DNA of 64,000 nt, from positions 6,448,001 to 6,512,000 of the forward strand of contig NZ_CP139559.1 in assembly GCF_034263275.1 (NCBI RefSeq). The letters run 5' to 3'. How positions within the stretch are numbered: position 1 is the stretch's first letter; every line of letters begins with the position of its first letter. Positions 46,702-55,536 of the stretch are shown here, in pieces. Under the pieces are notes generated by a model. It made no database searches and was not told the DNA's origin. It saw only the letters and a program-made list of their open reading frames with translations. Source of the DNA: Mucilaginibacter sp. cycad4. Lineage in GTDB: Bacteria > Bacteroidota > Bacteroidia > Sphingobacteriales > Sphingobacteriaceae. A program made the translations under genes and the position numbers.

Positions 46702-46750
46702 GAGAATTCATTCAGCATTTATATTTCCGTATTTAATTCACGTTATTATG

Positions 46751-48106
46751 CTACTCATTGGTAAGAAACCCTCCTTTACCATGGTAGAGGTCAAGTTTTC
46801 CGTTAAGGTCAATTTTTATTACAGACATGTATTTATCCTGCTGGTTTTCAGGAACGGAAATATACAACAATCCCGGTACGGCACTCCAGGAAATTTTGCC
46901 GACGATTTTATAGGTTAGTGGTGTGTTGCTCCCAAGAACACTGATTTTTTTGATATTGTTTTTTAAGCCTTTCACCAATACCGGAGCGCTTGTTTTAGCC
47001 GGAACAAACAGGTATACCGTGGTTGAATCTTTCGACAGGGTGCTTGCGCCATAATAATGTCCCTGTGGCATGCCTGCTATGGTATTAAAAACCCCCTCGC
47101 TGTTTTTTTTGTTCCATGCACCCAATTCTTTAAGCATGTTCACCTCTTGCTGCGGAATGCTGCCATCTCCTTTGGGCCCAATATCCAATAGTAAATTTCC
47201 ACCGTAGCTTACGGCATCGATAAAAATGCTGATGATCTCATAAGGGGTTTTAAAATTGGTGTCCTGTGGCTGATATCCCCAGTTATCGTTGATGGTCATG
47301 CAAAGCTCCCACCATTTATAATTAGGCCTCGATACCGGGAAGTTTTGCTCGGGCGTGTCGTAATCGCCAAAACCCTGCAAGCGTCCGTTGATGATGACGT
47401 TGGGATTATAGCTTAACAGTTTTTGCCGTACAGCCGATGCTTTCCATTCCTCGGCATTGTGTTCCCAGTCGCCGTCAAACCACCAGAGATCGGGGTTGTA
47501 TTGTTTTGCAAGCTCATCCAGCTGACCGTTCATAAAGGTTAAATATTTAGCCCATTTTGCTGGTTGGGAGTTAACCTGGTACCGGCTGCTATCTTTCAAA
47601 AAGCCCGGATAATCGGCATGGCTCCAATCTATCAGCGAAAAGTATGCCCCTACTTTTATACCGCGTATGCGCAACGCGTCATACAATGGTTTTAGCAGGT
47701 CTTTTTTGGCAGGAGTTTTTTGTACTACATTCAGCGGACCGTATTTGCTGTTCCATAAAGCCACACCATCATGGTGTTTGGTAGTCATCACCGCATAGCG
47801 GGCACCGCTTTCTTTAATCAGTTCTGCCAGTTCATCTGGTTTATATTGATTTGCCGTAAAGCCTTTTAGCTGGCTCATATAATCCGGATAGCTGATCTTT
47901 TTATTATGAAAACTCCAGCTTTCATCTATCCCTTTTACAGAATAAATGCCGTAATGAATAAATATGCCCAGCTTGGTATCGGCAAACCATTGCATTTTTT
48001 CTTTGATCTCGTCAGGATTTACACGGTGTTGCGCCTGTGCGTAACCAGTGTATAACATGGTAAAAAATACCAGGAAAAGGTGTGATAGATTTCTTCTCAT
48101 TTTCAA
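46751..48106 (-). CDS. GH29 alpha-L-fucosidase
   Basis: 451 residues with a signal peptide (cleavage near YAQAQ, 26). It is a retaining fucosidase: WFADTKLGIFIHYGIYSV, TTKHHDGVALW (His111-His112) and the nucleophile Asp211 in LWWFDGDW are the family hallmarks. The C-terminal beta-sandwich runs from about 345. The acid/base Glu is variable in this family and I do not assign it. It is divergent from a ROK regulator and SusC/SusD pair, so it probably serves a fucosylated glycan taken up by that system. Confidence 0.93.
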   Translation of the reverse strand: MKMRRNLSHLFLVFFTMLYTGYAQAQHRVNPDEIKEKMQWFADTKLGIFIHYGIYSVKGIDESWSFHNKKISYPDYMSQLKGFTANQYKPDELAELIKESGARYAVMTTKHHDGVALWNSKYGPLNVVQKTPAKKDLLKPLYDALRIRGIKVGAYFSLIDWSHADYPGFLKDSSRYQVNSQPAKWAKYLTFMNGQLDELAKQYNPDLWWFDGDWEHNAEEWKASAVRQKLLSYNPNVIINGRLQGFGDYDTPEQNFPVSRPNYKWWELCMTINDNWGYQPQDTNFKTPYEIISIFIDAVSYGGNLLLDIGPKGDGSIPQQEVNMLKELGAWNKKNSEGVFNTIAGMPQGHYYGASTLSKDSTTVYLFVPAKTSAPVLVKGLKNNIKKISVLGSNTPLTYKIVGKISWSAVPGLLYISVPENQQDKYMSVIKIDLNGKLDLYHGKGGFLTNE

Positions 48107-48174
48107 AAGTAGCTATTGCTTTTATAAATCCATCTCATACTTTTTAAAAAAAATAAAAAGTTTTCTTTCTTTAT

Positions 48175-48186
48175 TAAATTAATTTA
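48175..48186. promoter_or_regulatory. Short palindrome in the fucosidase/ROK divergent region
   Basis: TAAATTAATTTA is a perfect 12-bp palindrome, 31 bp before the ROK gene and 68 bp before the GH29 gene. An AT-rich site is plausible for a ROK repressor, but palindromes this AT-rich arise by chance. Confidence 0.25.
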
Positions 48187-48216
48187 TTTAAATATGCAGA
48201 TATAAACCCCTGCTTC

Positions 48217-49398
48217 ATGTTTCTTAAACATATTGACCTCATTAAAGGGCTGTATTACAGTAAAACAGCTTCCCTTAACGACCTGAGTATTTATACAGGC
48301 CGAAGCATTCCTTATGTGACCAAAGGGATAGCCGAATTGATGAAGTTAGATATTGTGAAGGAAGTAGGTATAAGGGCCTCAAGCGGCGGCAGAAAACCCG
48401 CAACTTATTCATTGATAGCTGATACCGGCTTTATCATTTCGGTAGCTATGAACCAGTTTCTGACAAGGATTGTAATTGTCAATATGAATAATGATTTTGT
48501 GGGAGAAGTGCAGGAGTTTGAGTTAAAACTGGGCGATAACAAGGATGCAATCCATTCATTAATAGCCTGTATTAAAGCCGTAGTTGTTAATTCAGGATTA
48601 CCGCAAGATAAATTTTTAGCTATAGGGATTACCATGCCCGGGTTTATTGACGCGTTTTTAGGGAATAACCTGAGTTTTCTTAAGGCCCCGGAAGAAACAT
48701 TGGTAACCTACATTACCAAACAGGCAAAATTACCGGTATTTATTGAAAACGATTCGACGGCTATAGCGCTGGCCGAGCAAAAATTTGGGCTTCCCATTGC
48801 CCGCAATAACTCCATGATCATTAACCTGGGTTGGGGCGTTGGTTTGGGGATGATCATCAATAAAGAGATATTTAAAGGGCACAGCGGTTTTGCGGGAGAG
48901 TTTAGCCATTTGCCTCTTCATAAAAATGGAAAACTATGCTCATGCGGTAAGCAGGGCTGCCTGGAAACAGAAGCTTCTTTGCTGGCTATTGAAGCTAAAG
49001 CTGCTGAAGGCCTGAAACAGGGGGAAGTTAGCAGCCTGGTAAAATATGATAATGTATCGGCAGATAATATCATTGCCGAAGCGCTTAAAGGTGATGCCTT
49101 TGCAATAAAAATCATTGCCGAGGCAGCTTATTTTATTGGTCAGGGCCTGGCCATATTGCTGCATTTAATGAATCCCGAAAGCATCATTTTAAGCGGGAAG
49201 GGGAGCGTTATCGGTAAATTATGGCTTAGTCCTATCCAGCAGGCCATGAATGAGCATTGCATACCCCGCTTAACAACTTACACCCAATTAGCAGTTTCAA
49301 ACCTCGGTAACAACGCGCAATTATTAGGAGGCGTAACCACGGTGATTGAAAATCTATATAAACTTAGTCCGCAGGGCAATATTTCCGAGCCTGCATAA
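48217..49398 (+). CDS. ROK-family regulator (NagC/XylR type)
   Basis: 393 residues. N-terminal HTH (about 14-48, SLNDLSIYTGRSIPYVTKGI) followed by a sugar-kinase-like ROK domain: IGITMPGFIDA, IENDSTAIALAEQKFG, the zinc motif CSCGKQGCLE (241-250) with His231, and GLAILLHLMNPESIILSGKG. Asp179 at the kinase catalytic position is present, so residual kinase activity is possible. It is expected to sense a sugar and control the SusC/SusD genes 41 bp downstream and perhaps the divergent fucosidase. First gene of this operon. Confidence 0.9.
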   Translation: MFLKHIDLIKGLYYSKTASLNDLSIYTGRSIPYVTKGIAELMKLDIVKEVGIRASSGGRKPATYSLIADTGFIISVAMNQFLTRIVIVNMNNDFVGEVQEFELKLGDNKDAIHSLIACIKAVVVNSGLPQDKFLAIGITMPGFIDAFLGNNLSFLKAPEETLVTYITKQAKLPVFIENDSTAIALAEQKFGLPIARNNSMIINLGWGVGLGMIINKEIFKGHSGFAGEFSHLPLHKNGKLCSCGKQGCLETEASLLAIEAKAAEGLKQGEVSSLVKYDNVSADNIIAEALKGDAFAIKIIAEAAYFIGQGLAILLHLMNPESIILSGKGSVIGKLWLSPIQQAMNEHCIPRLTTYTQLAVSNLGNNAQLLGGVTTVIENLYKLSPQGNISEPA

Positions 49399-49439
49399 AC
49401 ACATTAAAGAGCTTTTTTTAACTCAATTAATTAATTTTC

Positions 49440-52400
49440 ATGCAACAATTTTATCTAAACTTGAAAAGGTGGGTGGTCCTGCTACTGCCCCTTTTTATCT
49501 CGGCAAATTTATTTGCCCAAACCAATGTTACGGGAGTGGTGCGCGATGACGCCGGTCCATTACCGGGTGTAACCGTGTTAGTTGTGGGCACAACAACCGG
49601 TGTACAAACCAATATTAATGGTGCATACAGCATTAAAGTGGCTAAAGGTGCAGTGCTTAAATTTTCATCTGTAGGCTACACCCCAAAAGAAGTTACCGTT
49701 GGCGACAATGCTGTGATCAACGTAACACTGGCTGCGGGCAAAGGCGAATTAAATGAAGTAGTAGTTACCTCATTCGGTATCAAACGCCAGGAAAAATCCC
49801 TGGGTTATGCCACTACTACAATTACGGCAAAGCAGTTAACCGAGGCTGGTAATACCAACTTTGCTTCGGCATTGTACGGTAAAGCTCCTGGTGTTAAAAT
49901 TACTACTGCTCCGGGTGGTTCAAGCAGTGCGGTAAACGTACAGATCCGCGGTATCAACTCGCTTAACTACAACACTCAACCCCTGTATGTTGTAGACGGT
50001 GTTATTATCCGTAATAATAGTGAAGCTGGTGCCGGTGGTTCAAACAACGATGGGTACTGGTCTGATCAGCGGATCAGAGGTAACGGGATCCTGGATATCA
50101 ACCCACAGGATATCGAAACGCTTACGGTGTTAAAAGGTGCAAGTGCAACAGCTCTTTACGGATCTGACGCTATGAGCGGTGCTATTGTTATCACCACCAA
50201 AAAAGGCTCAAAATCAAGAGGGCTCGGTGTTGATTTCAACTATGTAGGTACTGCCGAGCAGGTTGCCTTTACACCAAATTTTCAAAACGTTTACGGTCCT
50301 GGTTATGACCGTGCTACCAATCTTGCAGGTGGTTTTACCGAAGATGGCTGGTTAGCTGATACTAATTCGCCTACAGGTTACAGGCCGCGTTTTAGCTCAT
50401 ATGCACAATTCGGCCCTAAAATGGAAGGTCAGAAAATCAGGTGGTGGGATGGCGAGATCAGGGATTACAGCCCACAGCCTAATAATTACAAGGACTTGTT
50501 TCAAACAGGTTATAGCTCAAACGCCAACATCGCTATATCAAACCAAACGGATAATGTTAACTACCGTTTGTCTGCAACCCGTTTGGATTATACAGGTATT
50601 CAGCGCGGTCAAAAACAACAAAAAAACTCTTTTAACTTAAATACCACTGTTAAGTTAAGCAACAAAATCAGCGCGGATATCGTTGCGAGCTACGTAAATA
50701 CCTTAACCCATAACCGTCCGTATCAGCTTGGTCGTGTTTTAGCCAACTTTGGTGGCTTCTTAAATCGTTCGGAAAAAGCAGATGTATTGCTTGATAATTA
50801 TCAAACATCAGCAGGTTATAAATACGTAACGCTTGCCAATGCGGTCAGGAACCCAGCCGAGGCTTTCAAATACAACATGAGCGGTGCGGATATTATGGAC
50901 TTTTTCTGGACTCAATTAAAGAACAGCGAAGATGAAAACGAAAACCGATTGATCACCAGCGCTACTTTAAACTGGGATGTACTTAAAAATGTAAAGTTCC
51001 GTGGACGTATCGGCAGTGATTATACCGGCCGCAATACCGAGTCACAACAGTACAACGAATATCCTATAGCTTTTAACGCCCCGTCAAGCACAGGTTATTA
51101 TGGTGTTACCAAAGGACAGTATTCTGTTACTTACGGTGACTTATTGTTAACCTATTCGCCAAAATTGACCAAAGATCTGAGTATGTCTGTTAGCGGTGGT
51201 TATACTTCACGCAGCGAAACTTACCGCGATCAATCATCAGGTACTAATGGTGGTTTGGTTACCGAAAATTTCTTTTCTATATCTAACTCATACGGTGTGG
51301 CAAATACAAGCGCTACCCGTGGTTTCCTGAAAAGCCAGGCCGTTTTCGGAATCTTGAACTTTAACTACAAAAACTATTTATTTTTAGAAGGTACTGCACG
51401 TAATGAATCGGCTTCAACGCTTCCTACGCAAAACAATACCTATTTTTATCCATCAGTAAATGCGGGTTTTGTGTTTACAGATGCATTTCAAATGCCTGAA
51501 TTTATCAGCTATGGAAAATTAAGGGCATCATACGGTGTGGTTGGTAATAAAGCACCAAGATATGTTCCTAACGTATTGTACAACCAATCGTCGTTACAAA
51601 CACAAAATGGCTCTGTTACTCAGCTTACTTTTGATGCTACCTATGGCAATCTGCAGTTAAAGCCCGAAATGAAATATGAGCAGGAATACGGCCTGGAGGC
51701 CCGTTTTCTGAAAGACCGTATAGGTTTCGATTTCACTTACTATAACAACCAGGTTAAAAACGTAATTATGGCCTTGAATGTTGCACCATCAACGGGTGGC
51801 GGCAGCTTACTTGCTAATGCCGCTACTTTACACAGCAATGGTTTAGAGGTTGGTTTCAACGGCAAGCCAATTGTTGGTAAATTTAACTGGGATGTGCGTT
51901 TAAATTTTGCTGTTAACCATTCAAGAGTAAACAACCTGGCGCCAGGTTTTGACAGGCTTACTTTCTACACCGGCGATCAATCTGCATTATTGGTTGTGGC
52001 CCAGCCTAACCAGCCTATAGGTAATATATTGGTTTACCCAATAGCTAAAGACGCTAATGGCAACAAGATTGTAAACAGCGATGGTTTATACACTATTGAT
52101 AAATCAAAATATGTGAACGCGGGTAATATACAACCTAAAATTGTAGGTGGTATTGCCAATACTTTCAACTACAAAGGCTTCTCTCTTGATGTATTGGTTG
52201 ATTACCGTTTTGGCGGTAAAATGGTATCAAACCCATTAAAGTATGGTACCGCCGCAGGTATGTACGAAAGCACTTTACAGTATCGTGATGCAGCTCATGG
52301 TGGCTTAGCTTATTATATTGATGGCAGTGGCGGCAAGCATTTAGGAACTGCACCAAGCGGAGGAAAAACCTACAACGATGGTGTTATATTGGAAGGCGTA

Positions 52401-52751
52401 AATGAAAGCGGACAGAAAAACAGCACTATTGTTGATGCGGCTTCTTACTACCTGAATACTTATGATTGGGGCGAAAACTCTGTAAACGAAAACGCTGTAT
52501 TTAAAAACAACTACGTGAAATTGCGTGAAGTAGTACTTGGATACAGGTTGCCGGCAAGCGTAAGCAAAGCGTTGCACCTGAACAATTTAAGGTTCTCTTT
52601 AGTAGGAAGAAACCTATTGTATGTATACCGCACACTTAAAAATCTTGACCCGGAAGCTCCTATTGGCGACAAATGGTACAGGCAAGGTGTGGATGAAGGT
52701 TCATCACCTGCCACCAGGAGTTTTGGATTCTCATTAAACGCGAATTTTTAA
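49440..52751 (+). CDS. SusC/RagA TonB-linked outer-membrane protein
   Basis: 1103 residues. Signal peptide (cleavage near LFAQ), a CarboxypepD_reg-like domain (NVTGVVRDDAGPLPGVTVLV), the SusC plug signature (NEVVVTSFGIKRQEKSLGYA, NVQIRGINSLNYNTQPLYVVDG, ALYGSDAMSGAIVITTKKG) and a 22-strand barrel ending FGFSLNANF. It works with the SusD-like lipoprotein encoded 18 bp downstream as a lidded glycan importer powered by TonB. Substrate inferred from neighbours (ROK regulator, fucosidase): possibly a fucose-bearing oligosaccharide. Confidence 0.95.
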   Translation: MQQFYLNLKRWVVLLLPLFISANLFAQTNVTGVVRDDAGPLPGVTVLVVGTTTGVQTNINGAYSIKVAKGAVLKFSSVGYTPKEVTVGDNAVINVTLAAGKGELNEVVVTSFGIKRQEKSLGYATTTITAKQLTEAGNTNFASALYGKAPGVKITTAPGGSSSAVNVQIRGINSLNYNTQPLYVVDGVIIRNNSEAGAGGSNNDGYWSDQRIRGNGILDINPQDIETLTVLKGASATALYGSDAMSGAIVITTKKGSKSRGLGVDFNYVGTAEQVAFTPNFQNVYGPGYDRATNLAGGFTEDGWLADTNSPTGYRPRFSSYAQFGPKMEGQKIRWWDGEIRDYSPQPNNYKDLFQTGYSSNANIAISNQTDNVNYRLSATRLDYTGIQRGQKQQKNSFNLNTTVKLSNKISADIVASYVNTLTHNRPYQLGRVLANFGGFLNRSEKADVLLDNYQTSAGYKYVTLANAVRNPAEAFKYNMSGADIMDFFWTQLKNSEDENENRLITSATLNWDVLKNVKFRGRIGSDYTGRNTESQQYNEYPIAFNAPSSTGYYGVTKGQYSVTYGDLLLTYSPKLTKDLSMSVSGGYTSRSETYRDQSSGTNGGLVTENFFSISNSYGVANTSATRGFLKSQAVFGILNFNYKNYLFLEGTARNESASTLPTQNNTYFYPSVNAGFVFTDAFQMPEFISYGKLRASYGVVGNKAPRYVPNVLYNQSSLQTQNGSVTQLTFDATYGNLQLKPEMKYEQEYGLEARFLKDRIGFDFTYYNNQVKNVIMALNVAPSTGGGSLLANAATLHSNGLEVGFNGKPIVGKFNWDVRLNFAVNHSRVNNLAPGFDRLTFYTGDQSALLVVAQPNQPIGNILVYPIAKDANGNKIVNSDGLYTIDKSKYVNAGNIQPKIVGGIANTFNYKGFSLDVLVDYRFGGKMVSNPLKYGTAAGMYESTLQYRDAAHGGLAYYIDGSGGKHLGTAPSGGKTYNDGVILEGVNESGQKNSTIVDAASYYLNTYDWGENSVNENAVFKNNYVKLREVVLGYRLPASVSKALHLNNLRFSLVGRNLLYVYRTLKNLDPEAPIGDKWYRQGVDEGSSPATRSFGFSLNANF

Positions 52752-52769
52752 TAGCACAAGTCATTAATT

Positions 52770-54392
52770 ATGAAAAAGAATTTTAGAAATATAGGATTTG
52801 CGTTTTTGCTTGCTTTATCATTAGGCAGCTGCAAAAAAAGCATCGATGAAAAATTTAATAACCCCGAAAAAACGGCGACGGTGACTATTCCGTACATGTT
52901 TACCGGGATGTTAAATAATACAAGGGTAAGGGCCGAGTACTGGCATTACAGAACCTTTGTATTAACGGCTACGAGTTATTTTGGACAAACCTCTTATTTA
53001 CCAAATACTAACACGGTATATCAGCCGAATGATGGCTATATGGGTAACCGCTGGGAGGATTTTTACCATCCAAATGGTTCGGCCAATGGCGTAATGGCTT
53101 TGTACCGCACCATGGAGGTTACTTATAACCAAATGTCGGCTACGGATAAGGCAACTAATGATGTGATCATGAATGCTGCCCGGGTAACTTTATACGATCA
53201 GACATCACAAATGGTTGATTGCTGGGGTGATATTCCGTTTAGTGAGGCAGGTAGCCTTGAAACAAGTGCAACGGTTAAAAATCCGAAATTTGACGATCAG
53301 ATAGCTTTGTACAAAAGCTTCATTGCTGGTTTGGATGCTGCTTCTACTTATTTTAAAACAGCTACCTTATCAGACCAGTCAAGTAAGGCGTTTACCAATC
53401 AGGATATTTTATTAGGTGGTAGTGTGGATAAATGGAGAAGGTATACTAACTCTGTCCGCTTGCGGTTACTAATGCGTATGTCTTTTTATGATGAAGCAGG
53501 ATCGAAGGCCGAAGTGGCTAAAATGCTGGCAGACCCAACATCATATCCGTTAATGGATGGCGGAAATTCTGCCAATTACAACCCTGCGGCAACTGATGCT
53601 TTACTGACACCGTTAACCAACTACACCGGATCATTGCAAAACGCGCTTACCGAGGGAAATAGCAATGGTGCGCCTGATTATATGTTAAATACTGTAATGT
53701 TGCCAGCTAATGACCCAAGGATACCTGTAATATTTGATAAGGGTGTAGACCTGACAGATCCTAACAACCCGAAACCGAACAAAGATTATAAGGCACAGGT
53801 AGTAACAATGCCAAGTGAAGAAGGCTCAAGAACGTTTACTCAATATTCAGTTGTTAACCCAACCACATTCTTAACCAACAATAAACTTCCTGGTATAGTG
53901 ATGACCGCGCCCGAAGTTAACTTCCTGAAAGCTGAAGCCTTTGAGCGTTGGGGCGGCGGCGATCCGAAAGTGGCTTATGAAACAGCAGTAAGCCAGTCTG
54001 TTTATTTCTATTTTTATCTGAATAGTTTAGGTACCGGCGTTAAGCCAACGTTGAGCGCAGCAGATATAAATGTATTTCTTTTGAACAACACCACTACAGT
54101 TCAGGGCGGGCCAACAGTGCTATATACAGGTTCACAGACTGAAAAACTGGCAAAAATATGGATACAGAAATGGGTACATTTTGGCTTTATGCAAGGTACC
54201 CAGGCCTGGAGCGAGTACAGGCGTACAAAGTACCCTAAACTTACGTTCCCAAGCACAGGTAAATTGGCCAATTATACTACGCCGCCAACCCGCTTAGTAT
54301 ATCCAAGTGTAGAAACCGGCTTTAACACTCATTATAATGATGTAAAAGCAAAAGATACACGTACAACAAAGATCTTCTGGGATGTAAAATGA
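52770..54392 (+). CDS. SusD-like outer-membrane lipoprotein (SusD-like_2 type)
   Basis: 540 residues; lipobox LGSC, Cys22. Layout matches the SusD-like_2 branch: NARVTLYDQTSQMVDCWGDIPFSEAG, GGSVDKWRRYTNSVRLRLLMRMS, PEVNFLKAEAFERWG and a C-terminal region with KIWIQKWVHFGFMQGTQAWSEYRRT. It forms the surface lid and binding protein of the SusC at 49440, 18 bp upstream. A strong terminator follows. Confidence 0.93.
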   Translation: MKKNFRNIGFAFLLALSLGSCKKSIDEKFNNPEKTATVTIPYMFTGMLNNTRVRAEYWHYRTFVLTATSYFGQTSYLPNTNTVYQPNDGYMGNRWEDFYHPNGSANGVMALYRTMEVTYNQMSATDKATNDVIMNAARVTLYDQTSQMVDCWGDIPFSEAGSLETSATVKNPKFDDQIALYKSFIAGLDAASTYFKTATLSDQSSKAFTNQDILLGGSVDKWRRYTNSVRLRLLMRMSFYDEAGSKAEVAKMLADPTSYPLMDGGNSANYNPAATDALLTPLTNYTGSLQNALTEGNSNGAPDYMLNTVMLPANDPRIPVIFDKGVDLTDPNNPKPNKDYKAQVVTMPSEEGSRTFTQYSVVNPTTFLTNNKLPGIVMTAPEVNFLKAEAFERWGGGDPKVAYETAVSQSVYFYFYLNSLGTGVKPTLSAADINVFLLNNTTTVQGGPTVLYTGSQTEKLAKIWIQKWVHFGFMQGTQAWSEYRRTKYPKLTFPSTGKLANYTTPPTRLVYPSVETGFNTHYNDVKAKDTRTTKIFWDVK

Positions 54393-54417
54393 GAAACCAG
54401 ATAATAGTTGATTGAGA

Positions 54418-54446
54418 AGCTGCCCACAATTGTGGGCGGCTTTTTT
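54418..54446 (+). terminator. Intrinsic terminator after the ROK-SusC-SusD operon
   Basis: Stem GCTGCCCAC / GTGGGCGGC (one G-T pair) with an AATT loop and TTTTTT tail, 25 bp after the SusD stop. Confidence 0.9.
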
Positions 54447-55264
54447 ATTGCAGATCGCGGAACGGAAGGCCGGTGCAGTACTGTGTATTGAAATCAGTTG
54501 AGTTTTGAAAGTGTGCTATTTAATACTATTTATACAGTAGTTTCATATTTCTCTAAAAGATCATGTGTGAATTTATTGTACTCTTCGCGCATAGGCAACT
54601 CAAAATCAGTGTGCAGAATCCGTTTATCAACTAATAAATTCTCATTAGTTTTGAGATTAAACCCTTCTTTTTTTACATTTTTTCAATAAAAGCCTATTCC
54701 TCTTTTTTGCCGGGAAGGAACATTATTGAAGTTGATGCCATATCATAATCTTTATATCAATATTCGATCGCAGAACGGGTAATAACGGCAGCTTCTCGCC
54801 GGTTTTGAACTATGGTACTCTCATGGTTTAAAAATCCATCTGAACAAACACCATTTACTGAAAACGATCTAATCTTAAAGGCCGTCTTGAATTAAAACAG
54901 CCTTTATAAAAAGTTGAGTAATTTAAAGTACTACTCAACTTTTCTCAGCGGAGGGGGAGGGTTCAGAACCTGCCTCTGTACGCTTTTGATCTTCTGTCAA
55001 TTATAGGTTTTTTCAAAATTGACTCACCGCATGACTCACCAGTTTTTTCTTGCCATCTGACGTAAATCATGAGTAAAGATACAAAGAGAATTAATAGAAT
55101 TTCAAGTTGTATTCTATGCATGGTTATTTACTAATTGCATCAGAGATTCCGGTTCGAGCCCATTTTGGGAATGACCAGCGAAAGATCATCTGAACCGCCG
55201 ATCAAAGCGGTATCAGCAACATGTCACCCGCAGAGCCGAAAGCGCTTCAATCCGGCATAAAAAC
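54447..55264. other. Long gene-free interval with stem-loops and tRNA-3-prime-like scraps
   Basis: About 0.8 kb with no convincing gene, between two PUL operons. Two hairpins occur: TAAAGGC (54876-54882) / GCCTTTA (54900-54906), and a perfect 12-bp stem AAAAGTTGAGTA (54909-54920) / TACTCAACTTTT (54932-54943). Two stretches resemble tRNA 3-prime halves without folding as whole tRNAs: 54947-54978 (read on minus, ending CCCTCCCCCTCCGCT) and 55145-55176 (with GGTTCGAGCCC). Between them TGACTCACC is repeated with period 12. These may be leftovers of element integration at tRNA genes; this is inference. Confidence 0.4.
54909..54943 (+). terminator. Stem-loop with 12-bp perfect stem
   Basis: AAAAGTTGAGTA / TACTCAACTTTT with an 11-base loop and flanking A and T runs. 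No gene ends directly before it, so it may mark a lost gene or act as a transcriptional insulator. Confidence 0.5.
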
Positions 55265-55282
55265 TTCGCAATCGATTGCGAA
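55265..55282. promoter_or_regulatory. LacI-type operator variant upstream of SusC operon
   Basis: Perfect 18-bp palindrome TTCGCAATCGATTGCGAA, sharing the 12-bp core GCAATCGATTGC with the operators at 28.3 and 35.4 kb, but flanked by C-G instead of T-A. It is 255 bp before the SusC start, far for direct promoter blocking unless the 5-prime UTR is long. Confidence 0.6.
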
Positions 55283-55536
55283 AAAAAGTTCATTAATCAC
55301 GAAAATTAATCAATTATTTATTTTTTATTAATCGCCAGTTCTTGATTTGTATAGAATTATAAACTCGAAACACTATCTGTTTCCGCCGCATTTGGCAGCC
55401 GGCTGGTGTATCTTATAAACCAACAAATCATGTATCGCTATCACCCTTACCCGCCATAGGTATGCTGTAATACACTGCCATTTACCTGAAAAAGGTAACT
55501 AAAACCAATAAAACTTAATCATTAACGAGAAACAAT

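Larger units (their letters stand above)
46333..46750. other. Gene-free interval with AT palindrome and fucosidase terminator
   Basis: 418 bp between two leftward genes. It holds the GH29 terminator (46668-46701) and a perfect 27-bp interrupted palindrome (46567-46593: GGC, eight A, TT, centre T, AA, eight T, GCC). The remainder should contain the promoter of the leftward alginate-lyase-like gene; I cannot point to it. Confidence 0.5.

Noticed and set aside
48217..49398. Plain glucokinase
   Set aside because: An N-terminal winged HTH and position before susCD favour a ROK regulator, although the kinase Asp is retained.
54498..54689. 63-codon plus-strand frame after the SusD terminator
   Set aside because: No recognisable domain, no clear ribosome site, and poor codon character compared with neighbours.
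55145..55176. A complete tRNA gene around GGTTCGAGCCC
   Set aside because: No matching acceptor, D-arm or anticodon arm can be laid out upstream; at most a fragment.
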